Origin: Anoplolepis gracilipes
Taxonomy: Eukaryota > Arthropoda > Insecta > Hymenoptera > Formicidae
Assembly: GCF_047496725.1 (NCBI RefSeq)
Contig: NC_132976.1
Location: 1,720,001 to 1,784,000, forward strand
Direction of reading: 5' to 3'
Length of the DNA stretch: 64,000 nt
The position numbers were made by a program, and so were the translations under genes. A model generated the notes under the pieces. That model did not search any database, was not told the origin of the DNA, and was given only the letters and a program-made list of their open reading frames with translations. Shown one piece after another: positions 11,134 through 24,075 of the stretch (position 1 is its first letter; every line of letters starts with the position of its first letter).

Positions 11134-13350
11134 CCGCGCCGTCACTCCTCCGTTCTTGTTGGGTGCGTTAGCGCTACCATCCTTGATGCGACCGCACGTC
11201 GACGACGATCGTTATTACGGAACATTGAGTCTCTACTAGCGTGGGAATCGTGCACGATGTCTCCAATTTCCCGTGGGATTCCTCGCCGAACATGGAGATC
11301 ATTTTACGCAATTGCCTTTTTCTTTCTCTCTATTTCTCTTCCGTTTACGGTATGTCGATGTTTACGCGTCTTTTACGTCTTGTATGCGTTCGAATCAATC
11401 CAGGACGCTACTCGTGGAATGAATGATGATTCCACGAGCGATCTTATTAATGCCGATCACTCCGTCCTCTGGGATCGCTCGTGTATTCTTTTGACAGGAG
11501 GATCGCGCTCGCAGAAGTGACAGCAGCACATCCCTCGTGTCGCTCCACGCGACGAGAATCGAATCTGACGGAGCCGCCGCGAGAATCCCGCCTCGACATC
11601 ACCGCGACATGTCTCGGACACTCCTCGCTTCTTCAAAGTTTCACGACAAAGTTCCTCTTCTCCTTGGCTGCTTCGCACTCGTGCGTGTCCGTTCCTTTTC
11701 GCGGGATCAACACCGGGAGGAAATCTTGAAAAATCCCGGATCAAAGGATCCAGATTTCACAATCTTTCTCGTGCTTCCTCCGAACGTTGAGAACCACCGA
11801 TGGCGACTCGAAGCTCTCACTTTCGCACTTCGACCGTCCCGTTCCTTCGCTTTCGGGGTCTTTGGGTTAGGATACGGCACCGTATGTGCGTGTGCGTGTT
11901 CTATTTCTCACCCTCCTCCGTCACGACGGCGCGCAACCACCACCCTTAATCGGCCGCGACACGATGCACCTCGAGAGCAGCGCAGTCCCCGGCCGAATCG
12001 CGCGAGTCGACTAACCGAGAGTTACCGGGACACGGGGGTGGTGGCGGCGGCAGAGGTCCCGACCGTTTCCTCGCGCGCGCGGGCGAAAACGCGACGTCGA
12101 AGCCGGAGAGCCGTGACTCTCGGGGAAACTGCCCCCGCGACAGAGCGGCGGACTGGGTGTGAACACCCCTGTGTGTGCGTGCGCGTTGATCGACGGCGGC
12201 GGCAACCCTGCTGACACACAGACACACGCAAACACACACCGCTCTCTCTCCTACCCTGCCGTTGGAGCGCCGCCTCCAACCCTCGCCGTGGAGCGGCGTC
12301 AGCGGCGCGCGGCGTCATCCCCCGATTGGAAGCAACTCCCGACGGCGTTAACATCTGATTGGAGGTAATCCGTGATTCTCGAATGCCGCGAATCTTCGTG
12401 CGGGACGTTATTTGTTCTAGATATTGAGAGACGAACGTTGCGATAATTCAAGTAGCTTTTCTGATTATTACTCTGATCATTTGATATTGAAATGAAAGTA
12501 TTTTTACTCACCCAATCACTCGATGAATTATCCCAAGTTTTTCGCCTGGAGCGGGGCCGAGGTGACACTTGAAGAAATGGCGCGCTTACGGTAATATCGA
12601 GTGCGCCTCAAAATCACTACTGGCGACATCTATCGGACAAAAAAGACGTTAGCATCAAATTTTGCATTTTATCAAATGTAGTAAACGGAAGCGTGATCTA
12701 TAAAAAAATCATTTTCATGATTTTTAGAAAAATAATTTTAAAAATCTTTTAATAAAAATTATATTTAAAACATTCACATATAATTTCTTCTTTTCTTCCA
12801 TGACTCGTTGTTTTTTGTTGGTATTACAAGATATATTTTTTAATTGCATTGATTCATTTATACTATTTATACGCAATGTTTATCAAAAGTAGCTAAAGAG
12901 GGAGAAAATGTTAGCAAAATATAAAAAAAATAATGAAGAAACTATTATACTACATGAATTATAATCAAACTAATTACAAAATAGGAAATATATACAAATA
13001 TATTTAAATATATATAATTAAAAAAAATATTTAAGGATGATATATTATTTATATATTAAGGATTGTTTCAGTATAAAAAAATATTGCAAACATATCAATT
13101 AATATATAAAATATACATATAAAAATCAATTATTAATAAAAAAAACGTTATTGTATACGATAGTCTATACATTTACATCTTGTTACATCAAGTTTTCAAT
13201 ATTTTTAGTATTTTGATATTAAATTCCGATATTTTCCTCCACTTCTTCCTACAAATGTACAAATGTAATCTTTTTATTTAATGTATAAAAAAATCGATAG
13301 CATCAAAATATTCCAAGTTTGTATTACGATATATATGTCCGTATATATCT

Positions 13351-14097
13351 CTAGAATTTCAAATATTCTATATATATTAAATTTGCGAATATCAGATCAT
13401 CTTCTCTCTCTCGGAACAATATTGGATCTTTGAGATATTTACACAAGAGGGTTCTATGCTCAGAGGACCGCGCTACGCTGGAAGTAGAATAGAAAACTTA
13501 TATTACTTTCGCTCCTTCCCTAACTCTCACCGTGTATGAAGTAAGAAATTCACAAGACAATGTATTCTTGAAAATTTTCTTTCGAAAAGACATCATAAAT
13601 TCGTTGATACCAAACAGATTGGAAAAATCTTTTTAAAAAATACGCATGTTTATCTTTCATATGATTTATATCAACAAACTCTATTCAATCTCAAACATAA
13701 ATTCAAAACTTATTTTAAAAAATCACGCGGATAAATTGAACATTCGACGCTTTTCTCAAAATTTGTATCAAATATTCGCGGAATTGGAAAATAGCTTCTA
13801 TATAATTTATAAATAATATCTCTAAAGGATGTGAATTATATTTTAAATATACATACACACACACATGTTAAAAATTTTGTAAATTATTGTATTTTATTAC
13901 GATAAAAAAATAAACATGCGTGCTGTTTAATGGAAGAGAATCACATAAACTTTCAAATATATTATACCTTATAATGAATAATGATTCCTCAAAGGCGTCT
14001 CGTATTTGGAATCTGTAGCCCGAACGCTTTAATAATTCGGGTATTTTATTCTTGACTTCAATCGTTGCAATTCTTTTTTGTAGCCTCGAATTGTAGT
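13351..14097 (-). CDS. Orphan spliced reading frame, last two exons
   Basis: Two exons join in phase on the minus strand: 14097-13968 (acceptor TTTTTTCAG, donor ATAAG|gtata) and 13477-13351 (acceptor CTACTTCCAG, stop TAG). The joined end encodes about 85 residues, including LQKRIATIEVKNKIPELLKR, then YRFQIRDAFEESLFII and RTLLCKYLKDPILFRERE. It looks charged and helical, with no signal peptide or membrane segment. I do not recognise the family and found no upstream exon, although the exon begins with a split codon and needs one. It may be the 3' end of a real gene reaching toward 16 kb, or a chance join. The open frame continuing across the splice and the good pyrimidine tracts favour real, but only modestly. 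Confidence 0.3.
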
Positions 14098-14764
14098 CTG
14101 AAAAAAGATTTAAATGTTTCAGGAATTGTTTCCCTACAGATGTAAACATATACAATTTAGGAATTTTACAAGGAATTTTGACAAGGATTATTTTAATGTG
14201 CTTTTTTCACGTTAAAGTATGTACATATATATCTGTTCACCCTCGGGAATCCGTCAGATTCTTTTATCTCTGCAACTGCACTTACACGGGAAACGCGTGC
14301 AAACTGGAGGCGACAAAAGATTTTCTTTTTTTCTTTAGGTGAACTAGAACAAGTAGATATATATATTTAGAAGTTTGAAAGAAAAAAAGGAAAAAAACGA
14401 GAAATACAAAAAGTTTAGCTAAAAACAAAAAAAAAACAAACCTAAAGAGAAGAACAAGGCTGTAAGATCAATATAGGGGATGTTAGTTCGGTAACTTCTC
14501 TTTCTGTTTTCCCTTCTCTCTGCCTCTCTCTTTCTCTTTGTGGCATCGCTTTTTTCCAGCCTCCGTCTTCTGTAATTACATTATCGTAGTATTACAGGGA
14601 ATCAACGTCGCCCCATTGTCTGCAATCGACAGTAACGTTTAACTTCGAGTACGAATTAATAGCAAAACCCGCAGGCTATCTCACAAGTTCGAATCTGAAT
14701 TCACAACAGTTCTCGTATCACCAGAACTGTTCTGAAATTAAATTAATTACTTCCTCTCTTTCCT

Positions 14765-14767
<3 letters not shown>

Positions 14768-14833
<66 letters not shown>
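14768..14833. repeat. (CT)n microsatellite
   Basis: About 33 uninterrupted CT units. Confidence 0.97.
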
Positions 14834-14835
<2 letters not shown>

Positions 14836-15910
14836 CTTCCACTGTTCTAATTTAATTCTGACAAGTAAACAATACATATTTCTCCACGTATTTACGAATT
14901 TATTAGGAAATTCAAATTCTGCAACTCCGCTGCAATATTACAATATATGTACACATGAATTTTTTTACGCACGGTGGATATTTTTATGATAAACATAGAA
15001 TTTGTAGTTTTTTTTTAAGAAAGATTCAAATCACAGCATGCACGAATTGAACAATTATTTTTCAACTATAATAGTACGTTATATAAAAGTTTCATTATCT
15101 TCGTATATATCATATATATGTACTTACAAAAATTAATTAATTTTTACATTCAAAATTATAATTTTTATCATATTAACTATCATTTTAAATTGCAAGTGGA
15201 ACCGACATGAAATATCGATAATCTTTTACCGAAAGGTCGTTGCGAAGATAAGTGAACTTGTTAAAAAATATGATGACGATATATATAAAATGAAACAAAA
15301 ATTGCAAATCTATAAATATACGATGCCATTCTACATGTTAATTCGATAATATAACAGAGATTTTACTTTATTTTCTCAACGATATATAATAATATCGGGA
15401 AAGGAAAAGTCTGTGCAAAAATCCTCTAAAAATAAGGAAAGATTTAAAATCGTAATTATGATGTAATTCAACTAAAATTAAATAAATTAGAGGCTCCAAT
15501 ATTACTAAGTAATACAAACAATTAAGTATATATCGTAATATTATATAATAAGAGAAAATAATATACTACAACTGTACGTATAAAACAATATCAAAGCCTA
15601 ATAATCTTTAAATAAATGTAAGTTTTGGCAAACGCAATATATGCAAAAGAGAGAGAATTATTATTGATATATACTATAATTGGATTATATAACGTAATAT
15701 ATATATATATATACATACATACGTGACTTATATTTCAAGGCATAGACCTAGAATACGTCCATGATTTTAGGAGACAGTGTAGGCAATGCCATGTAAATAC
15801 AAAATATAAGACACGAAAAATAATCTAATCCAACATTCGAATTCGATATACATACATCTGCGACCAATCATCGCGCTCGTTCGGCGCAAGCGCTCGATTG
15901 GTCGACTGAG

Positions 15911-16010
15911 GGCGTGTTCGGGGAGATACTATTAGCGTTCGTTACTCATTAAAAGTTGAACAAAGATAGAACGACGCTGTTAGCGCTAATAGCGTCTCCC
16001 CGAACGCGCC
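15911..16010. mobile_element. 100-bp foldback MITE with 5-bp target duplication
   Basis: The left arm begins GGCGTGTTCGGGGAGA and the right arm is its near-perfect inverse, TCTCCCCGAACGCGCC. The arms continue inward as TACTATTAGCG and CGCTAATAGCG. CTGAG directly flanks both sides (15906-15910 and 16011-16015), which I read as the target-site duplication. It has no coding capacity. It lies about 450 bp upstream of the acid phosphatase start codon. Confidence 0.85.
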
Positions 16011-16457
16011 CTGAGTCATATGTCACACCGTGATCTGTGGTCATGTGTGCGTCGATAACAGCTAACAGCTGACAATTATGACAGATTGGCCTCTGACAGG
16101 GACAAAGTGGGAGTCGCATCGTTTAGAGTTGCGTCAAAAAGCGATATGTGTTTCCGATGACGTTTTCTATGTACTTTTTAGATAATGCTTTATTACGCAC
16201 CAGTTTTATATGATATGTGAGCCTTCGAAAGATCAATCTCTCACATCATTATTTATTCGTGTGTGATAAAAACATACCACGTCATATTTAATTAACAGGT
16301 ATAATGTGCTTCTAATAACGTTGTAGAATCACTCAAATTTCGTTCACACGCAGCTGAATTCTTTGTTCTGATTCATTTCTGCATAATCATGATGGTTAAT
16401 TAAAATACGCCATCTGACCCCAGGGTACATTTTATTTTCTGTTCACATATAGACGAG

Positions 16458-18381
16458 ATGCTTCCATACATCACGTTTGTGATCCTATCGCTTTTTTCCT
16501 CCGTATTCGGTGTGTTATATTATCAGCCAGAAGCTGTACATCTTTCCTATGGCGGTGAGTTTTATCTTATTGATACGTAAAAATACAATTCTGATCTACA
16601 AATGTTACGCTTGCTTCTTTGAGTAAGACTGGTAAAATAATTTTCTGTGTACTAGTTTGAATAACAATTAAGGGAAGATAATTAATATATGGCGCACATG
16701 TGTATTTTTATGTATGTACAATTTTCAGATAACATTCATGACATTGTTGTCACCTGGAGCACACAGGATGATACCGAAGAGTCAATAGTAGAATATGGCA
16801 TAGGCGGGTTTGTTTTGCGAGCTGAAGGAAATTCTACTCTTTTTATCGATGGTGGCCATAAAAAACGGAAACAATACATTCACAAAGTATTGCTAAAAAA
16901 TTTATCGCCCAACAGCAAATATAGTAAGTACATAAACATATACATTATGCACTTTATCGTTCATTATTGATTAAAATTACATTATAATACTAATAATAAA
17001 CTTTTACTATGTCAAACAGTATATCATTGCGGTAGCCATTACGGATGGTCAAATGTATTTTATATGAGAACTGTACCTGAGGACTCCACAGATTGGTCAC
17101 CGCAAATAGTTATCTTTGGTGATATGGGTAATGAGAATGCACAGAGTTTATCACGCCTGCAGGAAGAGACGGAACGTGGTTTATACGATGCTGCTATTCA
17201 TGTTGGCGATTTTGCTTATGATATGCACAGTGACGATGCACGTGTAGGTGATGAATTTATGCGACAAATTGAATCTGTTGCTGCTTATATACCATACATG
17301 ACTGTACCTGGAAATCATGAAGAGAAATATAACTTTAGCAATTATAGGTAATTTAGTAATTAAATGCTTGAATAATTTCATACAACTTGTTGCTGATATT
17401 TTATTTAATATTTGCAGAAATTTAATTCTATTTTAATCACCTATTTTAGGGCTCGGTTCTCGATGCCAGGTGACTCGGAAGGCTTGTGGTATAGTTTCAA
17501 TATAGGTCCTGTGCATTTCGTAGCTATAGAAACTGAAGCCTATTATTTCATGAATTATGGTATAAAACAACTGGTTAAACAATATGAATGGTTGGATAAG
17601 GATCTACGAGAAGCAAATAAACCCGAAGCAAGGTATGTGGTCAATAGAGACATTAAAATGATAAGGATTGATAGAAAATTTGTGATTATAGAGCTCGTCG
17701 ACCGTGGATAGTAACATTCGGGCATAGACCAATGTACTGCAGCAATGCAAATGCGGACGATTGCACCAATCATCAAAGTCTAATTAGAGTCGGATTGCCA
17801 TTTTTAAATTGGTTTGGACTAGAAGATCTATTTTTCAAACATAAAGTGGATTTAGAAATTTGGGCACACGAACACAGTTACGAAAGATTGTGGCCCATGT
17901 ATAACTTCCAAGTAATTGTCAAACCAATCGTATTATTATAATATTTTAAGAAAAAAGTTTGTGCTTAGTAACTATGAAAATTGTAATCTATATAGGTGTA
18001 TAATGGTAGTTATGAGGAACCGTATAAAAATTACAAAGCACCTGTGCATATAATTACTGGATCAGCTGGTTGCAAAGAAGGACGAGAGAAATTTGTTCCC
18101 GATCGACCATCATGGTCCGCATATCGCAGCTCGGATTATGGATACACAAGAATGAAGGCGTTCAACAAAACTCACTTATATCTAGAACAGGTATGACATG
18201 TCGAATCAAGAATAAATTTCGAATTAATGTCGCTTTTTTGTAATAAAATTACAAACTTTTTTTGTTTCTCTGTTGTAAATAATAGGTATCCGATGATAAA
18301 GAAGGTGCTGTTCTAGATAGAGTTTGGCTCGTGAAAGAGAATCTTTTACCACAGTATGTAGAAGTTTTTCCTTCAGACTAA
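16458..18381 (+). CDS. ACP7: Acid phosphatase type 7 (purple acid phosphatase)
   Basis: Seven exons: 16458-16554, 16729-16923, 17020-17347, 17450-17632, 17692-17911, 17996-18190 and 18286-18381. The frame closes at 437 residues, about the length of animal ACP7. A hydrophobic N-terminus (LPYITFVILSLF) is a likely signal peptide, so the product should be secreted or lysosomal. It is a binuclear-metal phosphomonoesterase. An N-terminal fibronectin-like part carries DIVVTWST and YHCGS. The metal-binding blocks are in order: GDMG (residues 131-134), GDFAYD (160-165, with Y164 the expected metal-bound tyrosine), GNHE (195-198), VTFGHRPMYC, and AHEHSYERL near residue 330. All expected metal ligands are present. 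Polyadenylation signals follow at about 18,584. It faces Akt tail to tail. Confidence 0.95.
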
Positions 18382-20747
18382 TATAAATGTCATTTTAATT
18401 AACGCCATGTGATAAAGTAGAAAACACAGACAAGAATGTATTAAAAAAATTTTTTAAGCAATATTGTTAATAAGATTTTTCCTTCACTTTGACTTGTATA
18501 TGTATAATTATACAATTTTAATTCAAATTTAGTACATATTTTACGTAAGCTGGGTAATATTACGGTCGAAATGTATACATGAACAATAAAATATTAGCGA
18601 TGATTTGCATATGAACAAGTAAAAAATTAGCAAATGCAGAAACGTACAATATAATCCTTTAATTGTTAAAATATAAATATATATATATATGTATATATAT
18701 AATTATTATATATAGTATATAATATAGTATTAATAATATATAGTATTAGTGTATAAGATTTCATATCCATCTAGCTCTCATAATTACTATTCAATGATAC
18801 GTAAATAACAAATAGCCTTGACTGTTTATCAGAAAATCTTTTCGATTTAAAATTTGTTATAATTAGACATGTGTGAGTTTTTCGAAGTTTTACATATCAC
18901 ATATTTTGCAACTTTATTACTTCGGATAGAAGTCATTCGAGCTATTATTTTCGGACTGCTCATATATTTGTGTAGTAAACATATTTTCAACCTAAACAAA
19001 TTTTTAAACCTGTAGCTTTTTTGTATTCTGTACATTCACAAATTTTCAAAAAAAATGCAAAACTAATTAATCTAAATGATATAGATTAAGTCCTGATAGG
19101 TAAAAATAGGGTAATGGTACACATGATTGTGTGATTATACTATATTTTCATATTTGCATTTGAATGTAATACATTATTTGCACTAGGGAATAATCGTTCA
19201 CTAGGCACTTTGATCACAATTATGCACAACTCATTTTGTGCCAATACCGTTGAAGTCTAGCAACGATTTCAGTTTTATGACGACATGAGTAATGAAAAGA
19301 AAGATTCACATATTTTGTCATCCTTCATTAAAGAACTATTTTTACACAACAATTATATTTAAAACAATTTTTCGAGATTATCTTAAAAAAAAAAAAAAAA
19401 AAAAAAACGAAAAATTTTTTTAACAAGAATAGAAACGTATACATGTATAATGTATAATAATACAATTGATATATAAAACGTTACTTTCTATTATACATGA
19501 TCTAGAATGTTTATAGATTTTGTGATTTAAAAATGTCTTACTCAATGAAGGTAGACAAGCTGTAATATATTGAAAAGCATCTTAAAGCTCCCATTTCTCC
19601 AGATTAAGCTACATTGGATAACTATGGAATTGAATATCTATTATGCTCAAGCTTTTTAAGCTCATAATATAAGCTCATAATCCAATTGCAGCAATGTAAT
19701 AGAGAATTTAAACACATTTTCTATTTACACAGCACATGTATGTCCCAATAAGTTAATATATTTTAATATTTTGGAAGTTTTTATCTCACACATAGAGAGA
19801 GTAGAAAAAAGCTGAAAATACTTAAGCTACAAGTTTCTTCTAAACACCTCTCCTATTGTTCCGAGCAATATTCCAAAAATAGCCGAACATTTCTTTCAAC
19901 TAAGTGCTCCGAACTCTACACAGTTCACAATTTTCGAATACTCGCACATCTCCAATTATCACCAGTTATAATAATGCTCCTCATAAGGCTAAAAAAATGA
20001 TCTCAAATTTATACAATAATTCAATTAAAGCTGATATTTTACTACAATTCTACTTTCGCAATGGACAAACCATTATTTTTCGTCTGGCTCTTTACCAGTT
20101 GTAATTTTTTTACTTTGGCATCTGCCGTACCAGTCATCTACTGAATAAAAAAAAGAAAAAAAAAAAGAAAAAATATCAGGAACTGTCCTTCCATAAATAA
20201 GATAATAAACAGTGACAATAAACTTGGAAAGTGTCAAGTGCAGCTTTTGTTAAAATCAAAGATTTTTATATTTACGATTATCTCACATTCCTTGACGACA
20301 AGAAAATTATTCAATATTCACAATATATGTCTCTCAAGGAGTTTTAATTAACTCGATTCAATTAAGAACGTAATTTATAATCCCTGTCATATTCCTTTAT
20401 ACGCAGCAAATATTAATCGTACTATATCTCGACCTAATCTTATAGTATACATTTTGCCATATACAATTTAGTGAGTAATAATTATGTGTATAGGTGTTAT
20501 ATGCGAGCGCACACTTATACGCATAAATCTAATTTGCCATTGGAGATATGTAACAATCTCTTAAGATGCGTAAAAAAAGCATCGTAAAGAAAGATAATTT
20601 TATTGATTTGCCTATCATCGGGAAAGTTTTAAGCTTTGTAGACAATTGTCAAATACATATTGTAATTGAATGTTTTTGCTCGAGGTTTTTCATGCATTAA
20701 TAAACCACACATCTCATTACATTAATTAAGCAAGACACTTGACACTG
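18382..20747. other. Intergenic/3' UTR space between ACP7 and Akt
   Basis: AT-rich and without recognisable exons. It probably contains the 3' UTRs of the two convergent genes: AATAAA at about 18,584 for ACP7, and TTTATT (AATAAA on the minus strand) near 20,598 for Akt. AT-dinucleotide runs occur at 18,676-18,760, and a poly-A run at 19,385-19,407. Confidence 0.6.
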
Positions 20748-21408
20748 TCAGTGATTAATAGAGACAATGGAAGAAGTTGCTGCAGAATGACTTTCTTGAT
20801 ACGAAAATTGCGGAAAATGTTCTTGTTCTTCTGCTATAGAATTTAAACCTCCTCCACTACCTAAACAGCTCTGATCCGGGGGCGTAAGTTCAACACTTTC
20901 GCCGGTAAATTCACTATCAAAATATCGAGTGTCAATATCTGAAGTCACTTGCGGCTTAAAAGGTGGAGGAATCTTCTTCTGAACAAGATCCGTCCAATTG
21001 ATACACGAGAAAAATGCGTGATTCATGATGTCTTTTGCATCATTGGGTCCGCCACCTAATCTTTTACTTGGATCCTTTATTAATAAACCTATAAAAATAA
21101 TTCATAAATAAATTCTCTCACATAAACACTGTGATTATAATCATTAAAATAACACTCACCACCAAGCATATCTCTTGCCTCATTACTAATATTCCTAGGA
21201 AACCTTACTTCTTCCAATAAAATAAGCGTAAATAGCTTTTCATGATCTTTGTTATAAAAAGGTAATCGACCACACATCATTTCATACATGACTACACCCA
21301 CGCCCCACCAATCCACGGCTCGTCCATAATCATTATCTTCGAGTACTTCTGGTGCCAGATATTCTGGTGTTCCACAAAATGTTTTTGTTGTCCTTCCTAT
21401 AAATATTA

Positions 21409-21451
<43 letters not shown>

Positions 21452-24032
21452 CTTGTTCACATTTTGTTAGTGTGTGTTTTACTCTTTAGTCTTAAAAAAT
21501 ATAATACAAACCATATGTAATGTCTTCTTTACATAAACCAAAATCAGCAATTTTTATATGCCCGTCTTTGTCCAAGAGAAGATTTTCCAATTTGAGATCA
21601 CGATATATAATACCTTGTGAGTGCAAATAACCCAGAGCCGATATAATTTCTGCACCGTAAAATCGTGTGCGATCTTCACCAAATACTCGTGACCGACTCA
21701 AATGAAAAAATAATTCACCACCATTTACATACTCCATAACGAAACACAATCTATCTGCTGTTTGAAAACTATATTTTAAAGACTGAAAATTGAAAAAATA
21801 TATTATACAAATGTAGATAAATTATATATAAAATTATAAACAACGGGTTAATTAAAAACGACCTGACTAGCCAAAATTATTCAATTTATTTACACGACGT
21901 TTCGACCATATGGTTGTGGTCCTTTTCAAGTGTAAACGTAAATTAAGAAAGAGAAGAAAGAATCCAATGGGACATGTTTAAAGGTAGAACTTAATGATGG
22001 AATAATTAAATATGTCACTTAGTTAAAAACAATGGTTATTAATTTTGAGATGAACACAAACAAGGAGACACGTCATGTCAGCATGAGTTTTTAAACGAAA
22101 CTGATATATAAAATTATTGAGACATTTAATAATCAGTAATAATAACTATTCTAGTAATAATATCTAGTAATAATGATACATTAAGTAGCATTTTATACAT
22201 AATCAACATACAATTAAAAAGGGATGATTAGTAGTGCGTAATACTCTGTTTTCGGTAAGTGTGTGCGCCACTTCATCTTTACGAATAATAACTTCCTTTC
22301 TTAAAATTTTGATAGCATATAAATGTCCCGTCGCTTTTTCTCTACAAAGAATTACCTTTCCAAAAGTTCCTTTTCCCAAAACTTTTAAAAATTCAAAATT
22401 CTCAAGTGTCTGAAACAAATAAAAGGAAAATATATAAATAAAAATTATTTTTAAATTTCTATAAATACACAGATACAAACACACACACAAACACACCTAT
22501 ATAAAGTACTCATATAGTCAACAGTGTGTTTCTTAAAAATGATAAGATAATCTATCTAAATAAGCAAGTAGATCTATATAAATAAAATCTAACACTTACT
22601 ACTTTCTTTTTGCCAGTGCTTTTACTACTTGAAGTTCCTTGGACACTGAATTTTGCTGATAATTCGTCAATACTACCACCATCTATATCTGTAGATAGAA
22701 CACCTAAAGAGCTACAAGAATCAGACCTAGCGCCTACTGATGATTCCATATCAACATCTTCCGAAGAGGAAGATTGTTGCATTTGTTGTTCATGCTGATT
22801 TTCTTCATTTGCTAACCTATTTGCTACATATCTGCAAAGAAAACACAAGGAAGAAGTTGTATGAATAATGTATACATATGGAATTTAATATTTTGAAGCT
22901 TAATAGATCACTGTTAAAGTCAAACCTGATTGCTGCTACCCAGTCTTCCCTGTCTTGTTCTGTTTCAACATGAAATGTTCTTTCAATTACAGTTGTCCAT
23001 TGCAGGCCTCTAATAACAAATGTATATGGTTTAGGTCTATCCACTGACATTATTTGGCATCCCCGTACTGTAAAATTATTTAATGGCTGCGTAGATGCTT
23101 GTGTAGCCATTTGTGGATCAGGTTTTGCCTTGAATCCAACCAGTGTACCATCGTCTCTCAAGACAAAATATCTCGATCTCCAATTTTTAATGTGTTCACC
23201 TACAAATTATTCTATATTTTATTTCCAGTACAAATCCAGAGAGATTGTGAAAAAAATAGCTTCTAATTAAACATTTGATTTTAATTCCAAAAAGAAAAAC
23301 AAATTTGAAGCTTTTTTTTAATCTCATATTTACTATAGCTAATATAAAAACTTCTGATTAATATATCCAATATAAAGATAAAAGAGATTGTTACTGTGCA
23401 AGAATTTATGATGCAAAATATTGAAAGAAATCAAATACTTATCTACGATATCTAGGAAAGTCAAGACATTATACTTTGCTTGTAAGATTTTGTTAACAAT
23501 TTTCTGCGCTACAAAATGCACCGTACGTTAACATCAATAGAATGAAAAAAATGTGCAGGAAGCGGACTTTTAACTATTGCAAAGACGTCGTGTTGAAGAG
23601 AACGTAACATACAGAGATTCTCATCTCTCATCACGAACATCTGAATGATATAAACGCAAATATCGATGCAAGCGCATTTTATATTCATTGTCACTCTCCA
23701 CGTTGGTCACGTCGACGAGAAGGCAGCTCGGCGGACCACGCGTTCGTGACAACTGTCTCGCGCGTGACACACGCTTGACACACACACACACACACACACA
23801 CATACACACATGTATGTACATATATATATATGTCAAGAAAAAAAAGCACGCGACAATCACAAGACACATTGCGTCTCGAGTAAACATTGCGCAAGATGTA
23901 AATATTATGAGCGAGGCTAGCGACGTAACGATACCGCGTTTTTGGAGCCAGCCTTCCTTGACGATACGCTGACCGCCAACGCTGCTGCCTCCGACGCTGC
24001 TACCGCTGACGCTACCGCTACCGCTGCCATTC

Positions 24033-24075
<43 letters not shown>

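Larger units (their letters stand above)
9878..13350. promoter_or_regulatory. CpG-rich region upstream of the PDZ gene
   Basis: About 2.7 kb (roughly 9.9-12.6 kb) of GC- and CpG-rich DNA directly upstream of the PDZ gene's first coding exon. It includes a (CG)n tract, a pyrimidine-rich T/C stretch at 10,555-10,610 and a (CTG)n array. The stretch ending near 12,516 on the minus strand reads GTGATTGG|gtgagtaaa, a good donor that could end a noncoding first exon. From 12.6 kb the sequence is AT-rich with nothing recognisable. Open frames in the GC-rich part are unrelated between strands and low-complexity, so I call no protein. Confidence 0.4.
14103..16457. other. Noncoding region upstream of the acid phosphatase
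   Basis: AT-rich, with no recognisable exon. It contains a (CT)n microsatellite (14768-14833), a short (AT)n run near 15,700 and a 100-bp foldback element (15911-16010). The last 400 bp before the acid phosphatase ATG should hold its promoter. I see no clear TATA box at a meaningful distance. Confidence 0.5.

Noticed and set aside
11011..11520. 169-codon frame starting with poly-Leu
   Set aside because: The length comes from the (CTG)n array; the remainder is not conserved-looking and has no supported start.
11946..12354. Overlapping minus-strand frames rich in Val/Cys/Arg/Ala
   Set aside because: GC-rich region with several mutually exclusive open frames; no domain seen.
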